Of a stretch of 64,000 bases of DNA, positions 16,727-24,951 are shown piece after piece. Positions within the stretch are counted from its first letter, which is position 1; each line of letters starts with the position of its first letter. Below the pieces are notes generated by a model. That model was given only the letters and a program-made list of their open reading frames with translations, was not told where the DNA came from and made no database searches. The position numbers were made by a program, and so were the translations under genes. The stretch lies in NCBI GenBank assembly GCA_023455425.1, contig JAEYCM010000051.1:1-64000 (forward strand). The letters are read 5' to 3'. The stretch is from Bacillota bacterium. GTDB lineage: Bacteria; Bacillota; Clostridia; Christensenellales; CAG-138.

Positions 16727-16943
16727 TTGCGCAACCAAGCTGGCGCCGGATCTCTTCGGCATGGTGCAGGACGGCCGGCGCGATGGGACCGATCAACCGC
16801 CCAAAGACGTCTGGAAGGGGCTTTCCGGCTGTTCGGGCAACATCATTTCCCTGATGAATGCGGACTATCCGGGCATCGGCATTTCTTTTATGCAGGAAAT
16901 CATGCCGCTTCTTTTCATATGGCCCGCAGGCATTGCTGCTTGA
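16704..16943 (+). pseudogene. Truncated NiFe hydrogenase small-subunit remnant
   Basis: A 79-codon frame beginning at GTG 16704, overlapping the end of the cyt b5 gene exactly as the intact small subunit does at 17511. Its first 60 or so residues align with the intact protein (SDCATKLAP, FGMVQDG, LSGCSGNIISLMNADYPGIG), then it runs into unrelated residues and a stop. It lacks most cluster cysteines and cannot be functional as a hydrogenase. Confidence 0.75.
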
Positions 16944-17000
16944 AAGCTTGTCTGTGGTTATAAACGGTACAAATTTTCATATGAAAGGGCTGGCCCCGCC

Positions 17001-17533
17001 GTGGAATATGACAACCGGCCGCAGATTGCCTCAATCCTGGGCGAGATCGAATATATTATCGAACTGCTGTACAACGCATACAACGGACCTGCAAGGAATA
17101 CGCTGATAGAACGGCTCAGAAATCTCATCCGGTCAATGGCAGACTTGCCGCATTCCCTACGCTGCGGGAGAGCGCACGGGAGGATGTGGAGCCGCAGGCG
17201 GATGAGCCGCCTGCACAGCCTGCGGCACTGCGATCTCCCGCCGTCATCGGGCAGGAATCTGTGCGCTTGACACAGGGGAAAAAGCGCTTATTTACCCACG
17301 AGGAGCTTGCGCTCTACAACGGTACGGGCGGATACCCATCCTATGTTGCCGTAAACGGCATCGTATATGACGTCACCAACGCCCCCATTTTTCAAACATT
17401 AACGCATTTTGGTCTGCCTCCGGGGCGGGATCTTTCCGTAGAGTTCAATACCTGTCATTCCGATAAACCGTCTGTGCTGGACGCAATAGTACCGGTTGGG
17501 AGGCTGCAAAGTGGAGACGAAACGCTTATCTGA
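17001..17533 (+). pseudogene. Frameshifted second copy of the cytochrome b5-like gene
   Basis: It starts at GTG 17001 with EYDNRPQIASILGEIEYI, parallel to copy 1, but the frame changes between about 17140 and 17165: the C-terminal half (LFTHEELALYNG, PSYVAVNGIVYDVTN, VEFNTCHSD) is in another frame up to 17533. The histidine of the HAGQD motif is also lost (LPPGRD). A small indel is the simplest cause. A separately translated C-terminal piece (from an in-frame ATG at 17186) or a sequencing error cannot be excluded. Confidence 0.7.
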
Positions 17534-18449
17534 TTGCACAACCAAGCTGGCGCTGTATCTCTTCGGCAGGGTGCAGGACGGCCAGCGTGCTGGGACAATC
17601 AATCGTCCGAAGGTGGTCTGGCTGGAACTTTCCGGCTGTTCGGGCAACATTATTTCCCTGATGAACGCGGATCATCCGGATATCGGCTATTTCCTTACAC
17701 AGATGGTGGAGCTTGTACATGAGAACAGCTTGAGCGCCAAAGAAGGGGAACAGGCCATGGAGACCCTGTTTGGCGCGCTCAATGAAGAATTCATATTGAT
17801 CATAGAAGGCGCGGTTACCATGCTGGATGAAGGGCGCTATACCATCATCGGCAATTATCAGGGCAGGGACATTACGGCGCTCGAAGCGGCCCGGACATTC
17901 GGAGAGCGGGCAGCGCATGTACTGGCAATGGGCACGTGTGCCTCTGATGGCGGCATTTCCGCCGCTTCACCCAACCCCACCGCATGCATTGGCGTACAGG
18001 ATGTACTTCAAAGGCCTGTCATCCGCCTGCCGGGCTGCCCCTGCAATCCGGCCTGGCTCTTGACGACGCTTGCGCATATATTGCTTTTTGGTCCTCCGGA
18101 ACTTGACGCGTTTAACAGGCCCACCATGATATACGGCACCACCATCCATGACCGATGTCCGCGCCGTTCGTATTTTGACAGCGGCATATTTGCCTCGCAC
18201 ATGGGGGATGAAACCTGTTTGTTCCTGGTTGGCTGCCGCGGCCCGGTCACACTGACGAATTGCCCTATCCGCAGATGGAATCAGCGGGTGAATTGGCCGG
18301 TGGAGGACGATTCGCCCTGCATCGGCTGCGCGCAATTCGGCTTTCCGGATGCGATGGAGCCATTCGTTCTATATCCGTCTAATGAGGAGCTTACGATGGG
18401 TCAGGGCGGGATACTGACCTCTTTTGACCTAGAGGAGGGTATGGGATGA
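17511..18449 (+). CDS. NiFe hydrogenase, small subunit (cytoplasmic type)
   Basis: This is the Fe-S electron-transfer subunit. Start taken as GTG 17511, behind GGGAGG at 7-nt spacing; it gives 312 residues. There is no twin-arginine signal, so the enzyme should stay in the cytoplasm. Cluster residues: ELSGCSGN (C43), GTCASDGG, LPGCPCNP, then HDRC and two more cysteines for the distal cluster, and NCPIRRW with DDSPCIGC for the medial one. The usual first cysteine of the proximal CxxC is Leu, while an extra cysteine appears in GCPC, where most members have Pro. It overlaps the large-subunit gene by 4 nt. hyp maturation genes are not in the window. Confidence 0.88.
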   Translation: METKRLSDCTTKLALYLFGRVQDGQRAGTINRPKVVWLELSGCSGNIISLMNADHPDIGYFLTQMVELVHENSLSAKEGEQAMETLFGALNEEFILIIEGAVTMLDEGRYTIIGNYQGRDITALEAARTFGERAAHVLAMGTCASDGGISAASPNPTACIGVQDVLQRPVIRLPGCPCNPAWLLTTLAHILLFGPPELDAFNRPTMIYGTTIHDRCPRRSYFDSGIFASHMGDETCLFLVGCRGPVTLTNCPIRRWNQRVNWPVEDDSPCIGCAQFGFPDAMEPFVLYPSNEELTMGQGGILTSFDLEEGMG

Positions 18450-19846
18450 AAGTTGTGGTCAATCCGGTCACCCGGATCAGCGGGTTTATGGAGATCTCCG
18501 CCCAAGTGGAAAACAACGCTGTAGTGGATGCCAAAGTCGAAGGGGAAATGTTCCGCGGCTTTGAATTAATGCTAAAGGGTAGGCCGCCCTTGGATGCGGT
18601 GTATTTTACGGAGCGCATTTGCGGCATCTGTTCGGCGGCGCATGCCACGGCTTCCAGTATGGCGCTTGAATCCGCGCTCAATGTTGTTCCCCAGGAGCAG
18701 GGACGGTATCTACGGGATTTTACCCATGCCTGCGATATCATCCAGAATCATATCCGCCATTTCTACCAGCTCACCCTGCCGGACTATGTGCGCTTGCCGG
18801 ATTACGGGCCGGTATTTGAGGCGGCCGGAACCGATTTTCGGTTGCCCCAGGAAGTTAACGACAGACTTGCGGAGCATTATTTTACGTCCCTCAATGTCAG
18901 CAGAACCGCGCACACCATGTTGGCTGTCCTGGGCGGAAAAGCCCCGCACGCCCACGGCATATTTGTTGGCGGCATTACGTCGCCCGCTACGACGGAGGAC
19001 ATCATTGCCCTGCGGCCCATGCTGCTGGAACTGCGCACGTTTGTGGACGAGGTCATGCTGCCCGATGCATTGGCACTTGGCCAGTATTATGGGGATTACT
19101 TTTATATTGGCGGCGGCTACGGTAATTTCCTAACATACGGCTGCTTCAACAATTATGAGGCGCTCGGCACGCTCTATGTGGAACCGTCGACGTATTATAA
19201 CGGTGTGATCAGCCCGCTTGACCCAAGCGGCATTACCGAATCGACCGAGCATGCATTTTATTCTCCGCCGTACCAATATACGCCGTTTGAGGTGGTCGTG
19301 CAGCCGGATGTGAACAAGGCGGGAGCAAATTCGTGGATCAAGGCGCCGCGTTATTTTGGCAGCCCCTATGAGGTGGGCCCGCTGGCCAGGCAATGGATCT
19401 CCGGAGAGTACCGTAACGGCGTTTCCGTGATGGACCGTACGCTGGCCCGCGTGTTTGAAACAAAGAAGATCATCGGCATCATGCAAACGCTGCTGGATCA
19501 TGTAATACCGGACGTTCAACTGCAAACCCAGTATGCCATCCCCGAGCAGGCGCGCGGCATGGGGCTTGTCGATACTGCGCGCGGCGCACTGGGGCACTGG
19601 GTGGAAATCTCAGACAGACTGATATCGCTCTATCAAATCATTACGCCTTCGGCATGGAATCTTTCTTCCAATGCCCAGGGGACGCGGGGGGCGGGGGAAC
19701 AGGCGCTTATCGGCACCCCTGTCGCCGACATTGACAACCCGGTAGAGATCGGGCGCGTAATCCGTTCATTTGATCCCTGCGTATCCTGCGGCACGCATGT
19801 GTTTACGCCCCAAGGGCTGCGCGGCACATGGAGGATTGTCCCTTGA
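18446..19846 (+). CDS. NiFe hydrogenase, large (catalytic) subunit
   Basis: The nickel ligands are present in both canonical motifs: RICGICSAAH (about residues 54-63) and DPCVSCGTHV near the C-terminus. A 15-residue tail follows the final His, as in precursors cleaved by a specific endopeptidase, and such a protease is encoded next. 466 residues, somewhat shorter than respiratory group 1 enzymes. ATGA overlap with the small subunit and 19-nt overlap with the protease gene show a tight operon. It oxidises or produces H2 in the cytoplasm; the direction and electron partner are unknown, the cyt b5-like protein being the local candidate. Confidence 0.93.
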   Translation: MKVVVNPVTRISGFMEISAQVENNAVVDAKVEGEMFRGFELMLKGRPPLDAVYFTERICGICSAAHATASSMALESALNVVPQEQGRYLRDFTHACDIIQNHIRHFYQLTLPDYVRLPDYGPVFEAAGTDFRLPQEVNDRLAEHYFTSLNVSRTAHTMLAVLGGKAPHAHGIFVGGITSPATTEDIIALRPMLLELRTFVDEVMLPDALALGQYYGDYFYIGGGYGNFLTYGCFNNYEALGTLYVEPSTYYNGVISPLDPSGITESTEHAFYSPPYQYTPFEVVVQPDVNKAGANSWIKAPRYFGSPYEVGPLARQWISGEYRNGVSVMDRTLARVFETKKIIGIMQTLLDHVIPDVQLQTQYAIPEQARGMGLVDTARGALGHWVEISDRLISLYQIITPSAWNLSSNAQGTRGAGEQALIGTPVADIDNPVEIGRVIRSFDPCVSCGTHVFTPQGLRGTWRIVP

Positions 19847-20322
19847 GCCGCGCCGGGCGCGGGAAAAGGCTCCTTGTCCTCGGCATCGGTTCGCGTCTGA
19901 TGCGGGATGACGGGATTGGTCCTGCGCTCATTGACGCCCTTCAGCAAGAACAATGGCCTCACAACTGGCTGATGTGCGCCGCGGAAACGGACATTCTTTA
20001 TGCGGCGGAGCTCAGGCAGGCAGGGGACTATATCGTGTTTCTGGACGCGGTGCAAACCGGAAGCGCGCCGGGAACGGTATATATGGTGGAATTCGGGACA
20101 CAGGGGTGGAGCAAAAGGACGCCCGCTTCTTTGCATGCGCAGGACGCCTGGCGGATGGTGTTTGACGAGCCGCATTCGGGCGGTTGCCTGATTGGCGTGG
20201 AAGCTTCCGATATCAGTCCCGGAATTGGATTGAGCAATGCGCTAAACGATGCATTTCCCGAAATCTGCCGGCGCGTAAAGACGCGGCTTGCGGAAATCGG
20301 GCAGATCAATCTGCATGCGTGA
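19828..20322 (+). CDS. Hydrogenase maturation protease (M52 family)
   Basis: The 164-residue protein has the family core LVLGIGSRLMRDDGIGPALI and the FLDAVQTG strand-loop; the acidic residues in these motifs and a histidine further on (EPHSGG) are the expected nickel-sensing ligands. It removes the C-terminal tail of the large subunit after Ni insertion. The ATG at 19828 lies inside the last codons of the large-subunit gene, with GGCAC rather than a strong ribosome binding site, so translation is probably coupled. Confidence 0.9.
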   Translation: MEDCPLSRAGRGKRLLVLGIGSRLMRDDGIGPALIDALQQEQWPHNWLMCAAETDILYAAELRQAGDYIVFLDAVQTGSAPGTVYMVEFGTQGWSKRTPASLHAQDAWRMVFDEPHSGGCLIGVEASDISPGIGLSNALNDAFPEICRRVKTRLAEIGQINLHA

Positions 20323-20332
20323 TATCAGTTAG

Positions 20333-20374
20333 AAGCAGCTGACAAAGCCCCGTGGACTTTGTCAGCTGCTTTTA
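20333..20374. terminator. Terminator resembling hairpin 4 of the interspersed element
   Basis: A 15-bp perfect stem (20333-20347 with 20357-20371) with flanking A and T runs serves both convergent genes. Its core CTGACAAAG-CCC...GG-ACTTTGTCAG is almost the same as the terminal hairpin of the repeated element at 38562-38712. Confidence 0.85.
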
Positions 20375-21460
20375 TCCCAGATTGATTTTCCGCTTAATCA
20401 GCATCAGGTTGTTGATAAGGCGCGGGTCTCCCGGCGTGATGCGCAGTGCCTCCTCCGCATGCTGCTGCGCCTTTTCGTACATGCCCAAGCGGTAGCAGGC
20501 GATGGCGCACAGGTCATACGGGGTATGGTCCCATGCGTACCCGGTGTTGACATAGGTGGTGGAACGGGTCGCGATTTTAAGCGCCGCTTCGCACATGCAA
20601 TAGGCCATCGGCCAGTTGCCCGTGCGGTAGGCATGCTGGGCGCATTCCACGTAAGGTTCCCGCATGAAAGGCTGCTCCGCTACCGCGCGGTAAAACCATG
20701 CTTCGGCGTTTTTGGAATCCTGCTGCTGGCTAAAGCATCTTGCGATCAGCCGCATGGCCGCGCAGCGCTCATCCGGCCAGGTGGCCGACTTCAGCTTCAG
20801 GTAGGCGGTAAGCGTCCGGATGCAGTCCTCCAACTGTCCTTTAAAAAAATATTCCCGGCCCAGGTAATAGGCCATGCGGTCGTTTTCGGGGGCTTCCCGC
20901 ACGGCAAGCTCCAAAAGAGGAAGGTAAGAACTGCGGGACTTTGCGGGGTCCGGGTGATGGTCCAATACGACGCCTGGGAGGAACACCTTATGTTCCGGCA
21001 GGGTTCCTTCATATGCGAGGCATTCGTGCACGGGATGCATCCAGCGGTAGCCGTGCCGCGCATGGATTTTGAAATAATGGAATTGCACTTCCGGGGAGCC
21101 ATCCGGCTTCAAGCTCCAGTTGTAAAGATAGTTGCCCATGGTAGCGAAGGGCGTCCATGCGCGTTCCAGGTGTTCCCGCCAGCCTTTGTGGAACAGCTCG
21201 TCAAGGTCCGTGCAGACGCAGATATCGACGTCCTCGGGCACATGGCTTAAAGAAATATTGCGCGCCACGTCAAAACGCCAGGGCTTTACGATATCCGTAT
21301 AGACTGTGGCGCCGCGCGCCTCCAGACGCTTTACGGTCTCATCCGTGGAGCCGGTGTCCGTTACGACGATCAGGTCCGCTTCCCGCATAGACTCTATCCA
21401 TTGGTCTACGAATTGCTCCTCATTTTTGCAGATAGCGTATACGCATACCCTATACTTCAT
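20372..21460 (-). CDS. Family 2 glycosyltransferase with TPR C-terminus (paralog 2)
   Basis: The N-terminal GT-A domain has the SunS-like form VYAICKNEEQFVDQWI, DTGSTDET (nucleotide binding) and CTDLDELF (DxD metal site, about residues 82-89). From about residue 190 onward the protein consists of TPR-like helical repeats (AYYLGREYFFKGQ; YDLCAIACYRLGMYEKAQQHAEEAL). 362 residues, cytoplasmic. Start set by AGGAGG before the ATG. It is a tandem paralog of the next gene and sits behind the collagen-like protein gene, so it probably adds sugars to the threonines of that protein, as glycosyltransferases beside bclA-type genes do in Bacillus and Clostridioides. Confidence 0.85.
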   Translation of the reverse strand: MKYRVCVYAICKNEEQFVDQWIESMREADLIVVTDTGSTDETVKRLEARGATVYTDIVKPWRFDVARNISLSHVPEDVDICVCTDLDELFHKGWREHLERAWTPFATMGNYLYNWSLKPDGSPEVQFHYFKIHARHGYRWMHPVHECLAYEGTLPEHKVFLPGVVLDHHPDPAKSRSSYLPLLELAVREAPENDRMAYYLGREYFFKGQLEDCIRTLTAYLKLKSATWPDERCAAMRLIARCFSQQQDSKNAEAWFYRAVAEQPFMREPYVECAQHAYRTGNWPMAYCMCEAALKIATRSTTYVNTGYAWDHTPYDLCAIACYRLGMYEKAQQHAEEALRITPGDPRLINNLMLIKRKINLG

Positions 21461-21469
21461 AAACGCCTC

Positions 21470-22564
21470 CTAGTTGGCAGCGGTTGGGGGAAGCTTTTCT
21501 AAAATCAGTTCCAGGTTTTTTTTGAGCCGCGCGTTTTCCGGATCATATGTTAACGCTTCCTTTGCGTATTGCAGCGCCAGCTCGTATTGCCCCAGCCGGT
21601 AACAGGCGATTGCCCCATAATCATGAAGGCCGCCCCTCCACGCCCCCATATCCGCGAGATAGCTTCCGCTGGGTTGGGTAATTTTGAGGCCTTCGACCGC
21701 CATAAACGCCACAAGCGGCCAATCCGCCTGAAAATATGCGAACCGCGCCATGAAAAAGTATGGTTCGCGCGTGCGCGGGCACTCCGCAACGCTGCGCCAC
21801 AGCCAGGATTTTGCCGCCTGTTTGTCGCCCAGACGTTCGTAGCTTACCGCAATGAACCGCATGGCCGCGCTGCGCTCTTCGTCCCATGTGGCATCGGGCA
21901 GGTCAAGATATTCTTTGAGCGTGCGGATGGCGGCATCATGCTGATTGTGGTATACATATTCCCGGCCAAGCCAAAAGTGGGTCTGAACGTCTTTTGGATT
22001 TTCCTGTGCGGATAGCTCCAGCAAAGGCAGATATTGGCTTCTTGGCTTGGAGTTGTCGGGATAATGGTGCAGGATAAGGCCCGGGACAAATACCTTTTGT
22101 TCCGTTCCTTCGTATGCAAGGATCTCATGCACGGGATGAATCCATTTGTAGCCGTGCCGGAGGTGGATTTTCTCCATGGGAAACTGTTTGTCAATGTTTC
22201 CTTCGGCGTCGTGGGTCCAGACGAACGTATAGCGGGCGCGCGTGGTGCCGGGTAACCATACGGCTTCAAGCTTCTGCCGCCATCCCTTTTCAAAGACCTC
22301 GTCAACGTCGTTGGAGACGCAGATGTCCACGTCCTCCGGAATATGGGAGAGCGCGCGGTTTCTTGCCTCGTCAAAGCGCCACGGTACGATTTGCTCGGAA
22401 TAGACATGCGCGCCCCGGGCGCGGAGTTTTTCTATGGTGCCGTCCGTGGAGCCGGTATCGGCCACCACCACCATATCCGCTTCCGAAACAGCGTCCATCC
22501 ATCTGTCTATAAATTGCTCTTCATTTTTGCTGATTGCATAAACACATATTTTGTAATGGCCCAA
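21470..22564 (-). CDS. Family 2 glycosyltransferase with TPR C-terminus (paralog 1)
   Basis: It shares its whole layout with the neighbour at 20372: VYAISKNEEQFIDRWMDA, DTGSTDGT, SNDVDEVF (DxD) and a C-terminal TPR region (RYTFVW, HFWLGREYVYHNQ, GQYELALQYAKEAL). The start is taken as TTG 22564, preceded by AAAGGTGG at 7-nt spacing and aligning with the ATG of the paralog; the frame is open further upstream but crosses a hairpin. 364 residues. It lies about 100 nt behind the collagen-like gene on the same strand. Confidence 0.85.
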   Translation of the reverse strand: MGHYKICVYAISKNEEQFIDRWMDAVSEADMVVVADTGSTDGTIEKLRARGAHVYSEQIVPWRFDEARNRALSHIPEDVDICVSNDVDEVFEKGWRQKLEAVWLPGTTRARYTFVWTHDAEGNIDKQFPMEKIHLRHGYKWIHPVHEILAYEGTEQKVFVPGLILHHYPDNSKPRSQYLPLLELSAQENPKDVQTHFWLGREYVYHNQHDAAIRTLKEYLDLPDATWDEERSAAMRFIAVSYERLGDKQAAKSWLWRSVAECPRTREPYFFMARFAYFQADWPLVAFMAVEGLKITQPSGSYLADMGAWRGGLHDYGAIACYRLGQYELALQYAKEALTYDPENARLKKNLELILEKLPPTAAN

Positions 22565-22590
22565 ATTGATGCCACCTTTCGCAATAATTT

Positions 22591-22624
22591 GAAAGAACGG
22601 GCGCCGCATTGCGCCGACGCCCGT
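22591..22624 (-). terminator. Weak terminator or attenuating hairpin between bclA-like and glycosyltransferase genes
   Basis: On the minus strand ACGGGCG (22618-22624) pairs with CGCCCGT (22597-22603), followed by TCTTTC, a poor U-run. Partial read-through into the glycosyltransferase genes is likely. Confidence 0.5.
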
Positions 22625-22661
22625 ATCCGATCAGATGGCCGGCTTTGATGCCGACGTTATA

Positions 22662-24212
22662 CTAGGCAATGTCAACCCCGGCGCTCGCATAACCTGTTAC
22701 GGTGTTAATGAGGGTTATACCGTCTGCCGTGGCGGAAAATACCATCAGCAGCCGATCCTCCGCAGCAACGGGAATGCTCAGCCCGGTCAGGATGCCGTTG
22801 CTTACCGTGCCGATAGCGAGGACGCCTGTCAGCGCCGGCGCCAGAGTTACCAGGGTTCCCGCAACCGGCGTAAAGGTATTATCCGGCGTGGTCGAAATAT
22901 AGAGCTGCGCGTTCAGCGTTATGGTTGTTCCAACCAGCGCCAGTGCCACTGTCGTGCTGAAAAACGCGGCGATCGACGTAATCGTGCCGTCGCGCGGCAT
23001 GGAGAACGCGAAGTTGGTAAGCGCGGTCGTATCAATCGTTCCTCCCAGCACGGTGGCCGCCACTATGGAATTACCAAAGCCGACCAATCCGGGCAGGCCG
23101 GCAAGACCTCCGGCAATCGTTGTGAGTGCGAGAGGTGTACCCGATGCAAAGGGGATGATCGCGCCGGCACCTGCGGCACCTGTGGGGCCGGTATCGCCGG
23201 TAGGCCCGGTCAGCCCAGTGGGACCAGTAGGACCGGTAGGTCCGGTATCGCCGGTAGGACCGGTAGGCCCAGTTGCACCAGTAGGTCCAGTGGGGCCAGT
23301 AGGACCGGTGGGACCAGTCGCGCCGGTGGGACCGATAGGTCCGGTATCGCCGGTAGGCCCAGTGGGCCCAGTCGCGCCGATAGGCCCGGTATCGCCGGTA
23401 GGCCCAGTGGGACCAGTCGCGCCTGTGGGCCCGGTAGGTCCGGTATCGCCGGTAGGCCCAGTGGGCCCAGTCGCGCCTGTAGGCCCGGTGGGACCAGTCG
23501 TGCCGATAGGCCCGGTATCGCCGGTGGGTCCGGTGGGACCAGTCGCGCCTGTGGGCCCGGTAGGTCCGGTATCGCCGGTGGGTCCGGTGGGGCCAGTCGC
23601 GCCGATAGGCCCGGTATCACCCGTAGGCCCAGTCGCGCCCGTAGGCCCGATAGGTCCGGTTGCGCCCGTAGGCCCAGTCGCGCCGATAGGACCTGTGGGT
23701 CCGGTTGCGCCGATAGGACCGGTGGGTCCAGTCGCACCGGCCGCGCCCGTGGGACCGGTCGCGCCGACAGGGCCGGTTGGGCCGGTTGGACCAGTAGGAC
23801 CGGAGGAAACAAGATCGTCCTGTACCACAACGAGTGTGGCTTTTACAGGGACATTAACCGGGAAAAAGACGGTCGCCGTGCTGGCATTGATAAGGGACGC
23901 CGTCACGGGCGCCGCGTCTACTTCCAATATTCCAACACCGGAAACTTCCCCGGTCTTGATCGGGGAATTCCCTTCCAAAAAATCGCCTTGCGAGGAAGAA
24001 AGGGAGAAGACCGCGCCGTTGCTGGAGGCGGAGGACTGGGTAGCCACCCACCATTGGACGACGTATCTGCCTGCCTCATTAAACGTGATGACGCCCGTAA
24101 GCGCGTTGTATGTAATGTTGCCCGCTGAAAAAACGATGTTGTCAAATATGACGTTCGCGCCGGTAGCAACAGATCCGGCGGCTAGGCGTTCAATTTGTAA
24201 AGCGATATCCAT
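22662..24212 (-). CDS. Collagen-like (GXT-repeat) surface protein, BclA-like
   Basis: 516 residues from the ATG at 24212, which has AAGGAGAT 4 nt upstream; the longer open frame lacks a ribosome binding site. Layout: N-terminal beta-rich domain (residues 1-135, with GVITFNEAGRYVVQWWVAT, like the TNF/C1q-type jelly roll of exosporium proteins); about 70 Gly-X-Y triplets, mostly GPT, GAT, GDT and GPI; and a hydrophobic C-terminal domain (about 210 to the end, GAIIPFASGTPLALTT...) as in clostridial BclA. Nearly every Y position is Thr, the usual O-glycosylation site. No signal peptide: such proteins reach the spore surface from the mother cell. A sigma-K-like promoter lies upstream and two glycosyltransferase genes lie downstream. 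Confidence 0.88.
   Translation of the reverse strand: MDIALQIERLAAGSVATGANVIFDNIVFSAGNITYNALTGVITFNEAGRYVVQWWVATQSSASSNGAVFSLSSSQGDFLEGNSPIKTGEVSGVGILEVDAAPVTASLINASTATVFFPVNVPVKATLVVVQDDLVSSGPTGPTGPTGPVGATGPTGAAGATGPTGPIGATGPTGPIGATGPTGATGPIGPTGATGPTGDTGPIGATGPTGPTGDTGPTGPTGATGPTGPTGDTGPIGTTGPTGPTGATGPTGPTGDTGPTGPTGATGPTGPTGDTGPIGATGPTGPTGDTGPIGPTGATGPTGPTGPTGPTGATGPTGPTGDTGPTGPTGPTGLTGPTGDTGPTGAAGAGAIIPFASGTPLALTTIAGGLAGLPGLVGFGNSIVAATVLGGTIDTTALTNFAFSMPRDGTITSIAAFFSTTVALALVGTTITLNAQLYISTTPDNTFTPVAGTLVTLAPALTGVLAIGTVSNGILTGLSIPVAAEDRLLMVFSATADGITLINTVTGYASAGVDIA
23172..23801 (-). repeat. Collagen-like coding repeat (about 70 Gly-X-Y triplets)
   Basis: A 630-nt block of 9-nt units encoding GPT, GAT, GDT, GPI and rarer GPV, GAA, GTT and GLT, with longer 18- to 45-nt periodicities. 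Such tracts commonly change length between strains by slippage or recombination. Confidence 0.9.
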
Positions 24213-24329
24213 AAGTATCTCCTTGTCTGTAGGTATGCCGTGTTCTGTACGCTTTGCCCTGTGGTCACCGCGGGCGAGGCCAAAACACGCTGCCAAAGCG
24301 TGGCCGTAAACACAGTTTTGCTTCTGTAC

Positions 24330-24357
24330 TATATTATGAGAAGATACGTATATTGGT
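24330..24357 (-). promoter_or_regulatory. Sigma-K-like promoter of the collagen-like gene
   Basis: The minus strand reads AC, then 17 nt, then CATAATATA, fitting the mother-cell sigma-K pattern AC-N17-CATANNNTA. Start of transcription would be near 24322, leaving about 110 nt of leader. The pattern is short, so chance is possible; a late-sporulation role fits the product. Confidence 0.45.
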
Positions 24358-24399
24358 TCATCAGCGGGGGTATGAAAGGTACACGCCACTGAAACGGTA

Positions 24400-24427
24400 T
24401 AAAAAAGCCCGCCGTTTTACGGCGGGC
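24400..24427 (-). terminator. Terminator of the VOC gene
   Basis: GCCCGCCG (24407-24414) pairs with CGGCGGGC (24420-24427); on the minus strand it is followed by TTTTTTA. It lies 30 nt behind the VOC-protein gene. Confidence 0.85.
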
Positions 24428-24456
24428 GGAAGATAGTGCGAGGAGGGGAGCAGCAA

Positions 24457-24840
24457 CTAAATTGTGAGCTCAATCCGGTTTCCGTCCGGATCCAGTACGC
24501 AGCTTTCATAGTATCCGTCGCCGGTCGTACGCGGCCCGTTGGTGCAAAGATATCCGTTCTGTACCAGGAGGGCTGTCAGGCGGTCCACCTCTTCTTTGCT
24601 GCCCAAAGAAAAGCTGACGTGCGCATATCCGATCTGGCAGGCGTCAGAGACGGCTCCGGATACATCCGGGCGCAACATCAGTTCCAGCCGCGCGCCGTCC
24701 GCAAACGTGAGAAAATATGTTTTTAATCCCGTGCGCGGGTTGTGATACATGGCGCTGGGAATTGCGTCAAAGTAGGTGCAATAGAATGTACGCAGATATT
24801 CGATGTCTTCTGTAAACAATGCAACATGGTTGATTCGCAT
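24457..24840 (-). CDS. VOC/glyoxalase-superfamily protein
   Basis: A 127-residue single-module VOC protein: MRINHVALFTEDIEYLRTFY, a central LELMLRPDV strand, GYAHVSFSLGSKEEV and the C-terminal VLDPDGNRIELTI. The metal-type residues H5, E (in RLELML), H (GYAHVS) and E (RIELTI) of the lactoylglutathione-lyase fold are all present. The length fits one of the two half-domains that dimerise. The substrate cannot be read from sequence; glyoxalase I-like or fosfomycin-type chemistry are both possible. Monocistronic, with its own terminator. Confidence 0.85.
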   Translation of the reverse strand: MRINHVALFTEDIEYLRTFYCTYFDAIPSAMYHNPRTGLKTYFLTFADGARLELMLRPDVSGAVSDACQIGYAHVSFSLGSKEEVDRLTALLVQNGYLCTNGPRTTGDGYYESCVLDPDGNRIELTI

Positions 24841-24894
24841 ACGTATACTCCTTACATAATGGGGATTGAAATGGTGGAGGCAATTCCATCATAA

Positions 24895-24934
24895 CACAAA
24901 GCCGCGGCGCAAGATATGGGCCGCGGCTTTTGTG
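24895..24934. terminator. Terminator behind the FAD oxidoreductase gene
   Basis: A long stem, CACAAAGCCGCGGC (24895-24908) with GCCGCGGCTTTTGTG (24920-24934), forms in either orientation. It lies 17 nt after the minus-strand oxidoreductase stop. Confidence 0.75.
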
Positions 24935-24951
24935 TAACTGACAGAGTATCT

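Larger units (their letters stand above)
16147..17700 (+). repeat. Imperfect tandem duplication, unit about 0.75-0.8 kb
   Basis: Two diverged copies lie head to tail: about 16147-16905 and about 16961-17700. Each holds an AATTTTCAT-x-GAAAGG leader, a cytochrome b5-like gene, and the 5' part of a NiFe hydrogenase small-subunit gene overlapping its end. In copy 1 the cyt b5 gene is intact and the hydrogenase part is truncated; in copy 2 the cyt b5 gene is frameshifted and the hydrogenase gene continues intact. Boundaries were judged by eye. Confidence 0.8.

Noticed and set aside
23172..23801. Possible CRISPR array because of regular short repeats
   Set aside because: The repeats are 9-nt codon triplets in frame, without unique spacers of constant length, and encode collagen-like sequence.
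22635..24309. Long plus-strand open frames full of GPV/PVAP or Arg/Gly/Ser repeats
   Set aside because: They are antisense readings of the GXT repeat gene; the minus frame has the ribosome binding site, BclA-like end domains and proper codon use.
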